The notes beneath the pieces are model-generated. The model was not told the origin of the DNA and searched no databases. It saw only the letters and a program-made list of their open reading frames with translations. This document shows, in pieces, positions 5,150-6,091 of a stretch of DNA of 6,091 bases. The stretch's first letter is position 1; every line of letters begins with the position of its first letter. Source of the stretch: Deltaproteobacteria bacterium. GTDB taxonomy: Bacteria; Desulfobacterota; Desulfobulbia; Desulfobulbales; BM004. The stretch spans positions 1-6,091 of the forward strand of contig JAFDBU010000217.1 in assembly GCA_019313095.1 (NCBI GenBank), read 5' to 3'. Both the position numbers and the translations under genes were made by a program.

Positions 5150-6091
5150 ATGAAAAGCGTTTTAAAGAGTATTGTCTGGGGACTTATCGCTGTTCTGGTA
5201 TTTTCATCAAGCGGGTGGAGTTTTGGCCGTAAAACAGTTATCAAAGTCGGCATTAATGCCCCGATAACAGGTGACATTCCCAAGGTTGGTGAAGGCACGA
5301 AATATGCCGCCCTGATGTGGCTCGAAGATATTGAGAAGGCTGGCGGTATCGAAGTCGGCGGCAAAAAATATCCGGTAGAACTGGTGATAGAAGACAACGA
5401 ATCCAAAGCCGAGTCTGCAGTGAAGGCCAACACCAAGATGATCACCGAGGATGAGGTGCTTGTCATAGTCGGGCCTCAGTCTTCGAAGCAGGCCGTGCCG
5501 GCCGGTGATGTGGCTAACAACTATGAGACCCCGATGATCACCCCCTGGTCGACAAATCCTGATTCAACCAAAGACCGGCCATATTGTTTCCGGGGCTGTT
5601 TCCTTGATCCTTTTCAGGGCCCGGTCCTGGCAAACTTCATCACCGAGGAATTCGGCTTTACCAAAGCGGCAGTGCTCTATGACGTAGCCTCTGATTACCC
5701 TAAAGGTCTTGCCGAATTCTTTAAACAGGCCTGAGAAAAGATCCATGGGCAAGGCTCTGTGGTCTCCTACGAAAGCTTCACCACCAAGGATACTGATTTC
5801 AGTTCACAGCTGAGCAAAATCAATAAATCCGGAGCCCAGGTGCTTTTTACCCCCCAGTACTATAATGAAGTGGCGCTGATCGTGCAGCAGGCCCATGAAC
5901 TGGGATGGGCGAACCCCATAGTCGGCAGCGACTCCTGGGGGTCTGCCGAGACCGTAACCCTTTGCGGCAAGGACTGCTACGGCCTGTTTTTTTCCACCCA
6001 TTATGCTGCCGCCGGGGCCCAGGGCGCCACCAAGGAGTTCATCGAAAGATATGAAAAGAAATACGGCTATACACCTGACGATGTGGCGGCC
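5150..6091 (+). CDS. LivJ-like periplasmic branched-chain amino acid binding protein, interrupted by in-frame TGA at codon 195; 3' end outside window
   Basis: The gene starts at ATG 5150 behind AGGAGG. Residues 1-25 form a Sec signal peptide (MKSVLKSIVWGLIAV...SGWSFG) without a lipobox Cys. The mature part begins IKVGINAPITGDIPKVGEG, typical of type I periplasmic binding proteins of the LivJ/amide-urea group, which capture a branched-chain amino acid or related ligand for an ABC permease. Frame and homology run to codon 194 (AEFFKQA), meet TGA at 5732-5734, then continue in the same frame with EKIHGQGSVVSYESFTTKD, LFTPQYYNEV and GSDSWGSAE to the right edge. The window shows 314 codons of a family usually about 370-400 long. 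Four cysteines (PYCFRGC, LCGKDC) could form disulfides. The TGA may be a nonsense mutation, a sequencing error (TGG would give Trp) or, less likely, recoded. If it terminates translation, the 194-residue product lacks the second lobe and is non-functional. Confidence 0.88.
5743..5762 (+). other. Possible stem-loop just downstream of the in-frame TGA
   Basis: CCATGGGC (5743-5750) can pair with GCTCTGTGG (5754-5762) around an AAG loop, using two G-U pairs and one bulged U. The loop begins 16 bases after the TGA. This is roughly where bacterial SECIS hairpins sit, but the stem is weak and lies in a conserved coding stretch, so it may be chance. Confidence 0.2.

Noticed and set aside
5732..5734. 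TGA decoded as Trp throughout the genome (alternative code)
   Set aside because: Other genes in the window use TGG freely and contain no internal TGA, and the gene families point to a bacterium with the standard code.

Overview
The window looks like chromosomal DNA from a Gram-negative, probably anaerobic bacterium. I would guess Desulfobacterota (the old Deltaproteobacteria). That guess rests on three things: a secreted CxxCH multiheme cytochrome fused to thrombospondin type 3 and choice-of-anchor U sequence, a periplasmic branched-chain amino acid binding protein of the type common in sulfate and metal reducers, and moderate GC in genes with AT-rich gaps between them. No rRNA, tRNA, CRISPR array, transposase or integrase is visible.

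Layout. (1) 1-879, minus: 5' part of a gene for an exported four-haem cytochrome with a Thr/Pro linker, a TSP3-like calcium-binding stretch and a choice-of-anchor U domain. It runs off the left edge and carries a one-base frameshift just after the signal peptide. (2) 880-1620: about 740 bases without a convincing gene, holding several inverted repeats and a terminator-like hairpin. (3) 1663-2670, minus: an uncharacterised 335-residue protein with a C-terminal J domain (HPD intact). (4) 2757-2975, plus: a 72-residue single-span membrane protein, divergent from the J-domain gene, whose 3' end overlaps the next gene tail to tail. (5) 2939-4816, minus: a tight mscS-zntB pair, with a mechanosensitive channel followed 12 bases later by a CorA-family ZntB-type transporter. 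(6) 4817-5149: AT-rich gap between divergent genes. (7) 5150-6091, plus: a LivJ-like periplasmic binding protein, cut by the right edge and interrupted by an in-frame TGA at codon 195, after which clear family homology continues in the same frame.

The only clear functional unit is mscS-zntB (membrane ion and osmotic homeostasis). The LivJ-like gene would normally head or accompany a liv-type ABC operon lying beyond the right edge. Both window-edge genes are interrupted, one by a frameshift and one by a stop. They may be decaying genes, or the sequence may contain errors; the sequence alone cannot tell. The most unusual content is the cytochrome-to-surface-anchor architecture, the TGA inside the binding protein, and the J-domain protein with its divergent small membrane protein.
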